Shown here in pieces: positions 57,428 through 59,089 of a stretch of DNA of 59,089 nt (the stretch's first letter is position 1; each line of letters starts with the position of its first letter). The position numbers were made by a program, and so were the translations under genes. The stretch comes from Streptococcus mitis (lineage in GTDB: Bacteria; Bacillota; Bacilli; Lactobacillales; Streptococcaceae), in the NCBI RefSeq assembly GCF_009496285.1, contig NZ_WIJK01000014.1, positions 1 through 59,089 on the forward strand. The letters run 5' to 3'. The notes beneath the pieces are model-generated. The model ran no database searches and had not been told where the DNA came from. It saw nothing but the letters and a program-made list of their open reading frames with translations.

Positions 57428-58906
57428 ATGAAAAATATAAAAGTTAACGCTTTGGCTAGCTTGCTGGTCAATATTTTAAACATCGTTTTTCCCCTGATTA
57501 CTAATCCCTATCTAACGCGGATTCTTAGTAAATCCAATTACGGTTACTTCAACACTGCCAATACCTGGGCGAGCTTTGTCATTCCACTCGCTGCCTTTGG
57601 GATTTACAATTATGGGATTCGAGCCATTAGTAAAGTTAAGGATGACAAAAACAAGATCAATTATGTCTTTTCTAAGTTATTCTATATTTCGCTCATTACT
57701 TCAGTTGTAACAACAGTTATCTACTTCCTCTTTATTCACTTTGATACCAGTATTGTCAACCTGAAAATCCTTTATTATATCCTTGGAATCCAAGCACTCT
57801 TTCAATTTCTAAATATCGAGTGGATGAATGAAGCCTACGAGAATTATTCTTTTATCCTTTATAAAACACTGGTTATTCGGATTGGAATGTTGGTCGCTAT
57901 CTTCGCTTTCGTTAAGACACCTGATGATATCGTCCCTTATGCTACCATCATGAGTGCGACAACTATCATCAACTATCTGCTAAGCTTCCTCTGGATTAAA
58001 CGAGAGGTCTCCTTTGTTAAGATTGAGTTCATCGAACTTCTCAAGTCATCTAAACCTCTCCTAACTATGCTCCTTCTAGCAAATGCTAATATGCTCTATA
58101 CCTTACTAGACCGTATGTTCATTACCAAAGGTCCTGATGAGAATTACATCTCATACTACACCATCGCCTCCAGTATCGTTATGCTGATCGCTAGTGTCCT
58201 TAGCGGAGCTATCAACGTCAGCATCCCACGACTTGGTTATTATCTAGGAAAAAAAGATTTTACTTCTTATAAAAATTTGGTCAATCAGGGCGCATCCCTC
58301 TTTTACTTCCTCATGATTCCTACCAGTATTGGTATTATGGTTTTGGGAACCTATGCTACAGTTATTTACTCTTCTGAGAAATATCTAGAAGCCGGAATTG
58401 TAACAAGTGTCTTTGCCTTTCGTACTATTATCTGGGCCATCGAATTAATACTTGCTAAACAAATTATCTTTATCAATGACCATGAAAATCACTTGACTGC
58501 TTTCTACTTTATCGGAGGTGGAGCAAATATTCTATTTAACTCCTTGCTGTTTTTCAATAATATCTTCACTCCTGAATACTACATTGGAACAACCGTTCTA
58601 GCTGAAGCAATTGTGGTTCTGCTAGAGATTCGCTTTATTAAGAAGTACAAACTATTGGATTTGAAAGAGATTTTTACAACCTTAACTCGCTACACAATCG
58701 TGTCACTCGGTTTCATCCCAATTTATTTTGTTTTTAAAACCCTCTTCCAAGTTCACAGCTATGAAGTTACTATGAATATGATTAGCATGGTTCTTTCTAC
58801 AATCGCAGCTTGTGGCATCTATTACGCCATTACCCTCTTTATTATCAAAGATAAAACACTTCATTATGCGCTTGACTTAGTTCGTTCTAAGATTAAAAGA
58901 GGATAG
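57428..58906 (+). CDS. Polysaccharide flippase (Wzx/MOP superfamily)
   Basis: A 492-residue membrane protein with about 14 hydrophobic helices. 'INVLNIVFPLITNPYLTRIL'-like sequence in helix 1 and 'NYGYFNTANTWASF' just after it are typical of the polysaccharide-biosynthesis branch of the MOP exporters, which flip undecaprenyl-linked glycans across the membrane. ATG 57428 is used because AAGAAAG precedes it and helix 1 begins shortly after; an open frame to 57260 overlaps mecA. No glycosyltransferase genes are in the window, so the glycan (teichoic acid, rhamnose polysaccharide or other) is unknown. Confidence 0.9.
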   Translation: MKNIKVNALASLLVNILNIVFPLITNPYLTRILSKSNYGYFNTANTWASFVIPLAAFGIYNYGIRAISKVKDDKNKINYVFSKLFYISLITSVVTTVIYFLFIHFDTSIVNLKILYYILGIQALFQFLNIEWMNEAYENYSFILYKTLVIRIGMLVAIFAFVKTPDDIVPYATIMSATTIINYLLSFLWIKREVSFVKIEFIELLKSSKPLLTMLLLANANMLYTLLDRMFITKGPDENYISYYTIASSIVMLIASVLSGAINVSIPRLGYYLGKKDFTSYKNLVNQGASLFYFLMIPTSIGIMVLGTYATVIYSSEKYLEAGIVTSVFAFRTIIWAIELILAKQIIFINDHENHLTAFYFIGGGANILFNSLLFFNNIFTPEYYIGTTVLAEAIVVLLEIRFIKKYKLLDLKEIFTTLTRYTIVSLGFIPIYFVFKTLFQVHSYEVTMNMISMVLSTIAACGIYYAITLFIIKDKTLHYALDLVRSKIKRG

Positions 58907-58939
58907 AAGTCCCTCTCAAAAATGTTCAAATTAAACAAA

Positions 58940-58963
58940 AAGAAGACTCACAAGGTCTTCTTT
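58940..58963 (+). terminator. Short hairpin after the flippase gene
   Basis: Stem AGAAGAC / GTCTTCT with a 7-nt loop and short T tail, about 35 nt after the stop codon. Confidence 0.55.
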
Positions 58964-59053
58964 CAGAACGAAGACAAACGTTATTTTTGGCGTTTGTCTT
59001 TTTCTTTTTTCAAAAATAGTTTGTCTCATCATCTGATATTCCATTCAAAAATC
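58963..59053 (-). repeat. Right copy of terminal inverted repeat
   Basis: Reverse complement of 36-126 with about four mismatches. Here the internal hairpin is better (GACAAACG / CGTTTGTC) and is followed by a T-rich run, so it can work as a second terminator for the flippase gene. Weaker similarity continues to the last base of the window. Confidence 0.85.
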
Positions 59054-59089
59054 TGTATTTGAGAAAAATAAAAAGGGACATACCCTATC

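Overview
The window looks like a chromosomal segment of a mitis-group Streptococcus, closest in content to S. mitis, S. pseudopneumoniae or S. pneumoniae. The reasons are a pyruvate oxidase (spxB) next to a copY-cupA-copA copper operon, a YSIRK/LPXTG beta-galactosidase (bgaA), a ZmpB-type zinc metalloprotease, an etrx1-msrAB pair, low GC content, and five BOX repeats. As I remember the S. pneumoniae TIGR4 map, blocks here correspond to blocks there but in a different order (bgaA sits beside the murD-side ABC transporter, and genes are missing beside msrAB). A non-pneumococcal member of the group is therefore more likely, but the species cannot be fixed from this alone.

Layout. 0-5.8 kb: HI0933-family flavoprotein, DUF1697 protein, NUDIX hydrolase, MerR/TipAS regulator, Na+-dependent transporter and manA. 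5.8-9.7 kb: a 6-phospho-beta-glucosidase remnant, a SemiSWEET transporter, a LapA-like membrane protein, a VOC protein and spxB. 9.8-13.0 kb: the copper operon, read leftward from two CopY boxes. 13.1-16.2 kb: a complete polar amino-acid ABC transporter. 16.3-21.7 kb: pyrE-pyrF behind a PyrR attenuator, then divIB-murG-murD. 21.7-25.2 kb: an FtsX-type ABC exporter. 25.5-35.8 kb: bgaA, an SMI1/KNR4 protein and a GH13 glycosidase; both glycoside hydrolase genes have strong promoters with cre-like boxes just downstream. 36-41.5 kb: an XRE/membrane-protein pair, then miaA-hflX-hypothetical-rnz-SDR. 41.5-46.2 kb: DUF3042 protein, thyA, gki, an alpha/beta hydrolase and pabB-pabC fusion. 46.2-55.8 kb: a 3' fragment of a zmpB-like gene, msrAB, etrx1, a full-length zmpB-like gene and an UPF0340 gene. 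56.5-59 kb: mecA and a divergent polysaccharide flippase.

Most genes run leftward. The coherent functional groups are copper export, cell-wall precursor synthesis and division, pyrimidine synthesis, glycan foraging, and repair of oxidised surface proteins in a peroxide-producing organism (spxB with etrx1-msrAB).

The most unusual things seen are: (1) inverted 91-bp repeats at both extreme ends of the window; (2) a remodelled zmp locus in which a truncated zmp copy and a full copy bracket msrAB-etrx1; (3) three of five BOX elements whose end supplies the TAA stop codon of the adjacent gene; (4) two copies of a hairpin-ended element carrying a BOX nested at the same site and probably serving as a transcription terminator. 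I found no CRISPR array, rRNA, tRNA or intact insertion sequence, and no clearly new multi-gene system.
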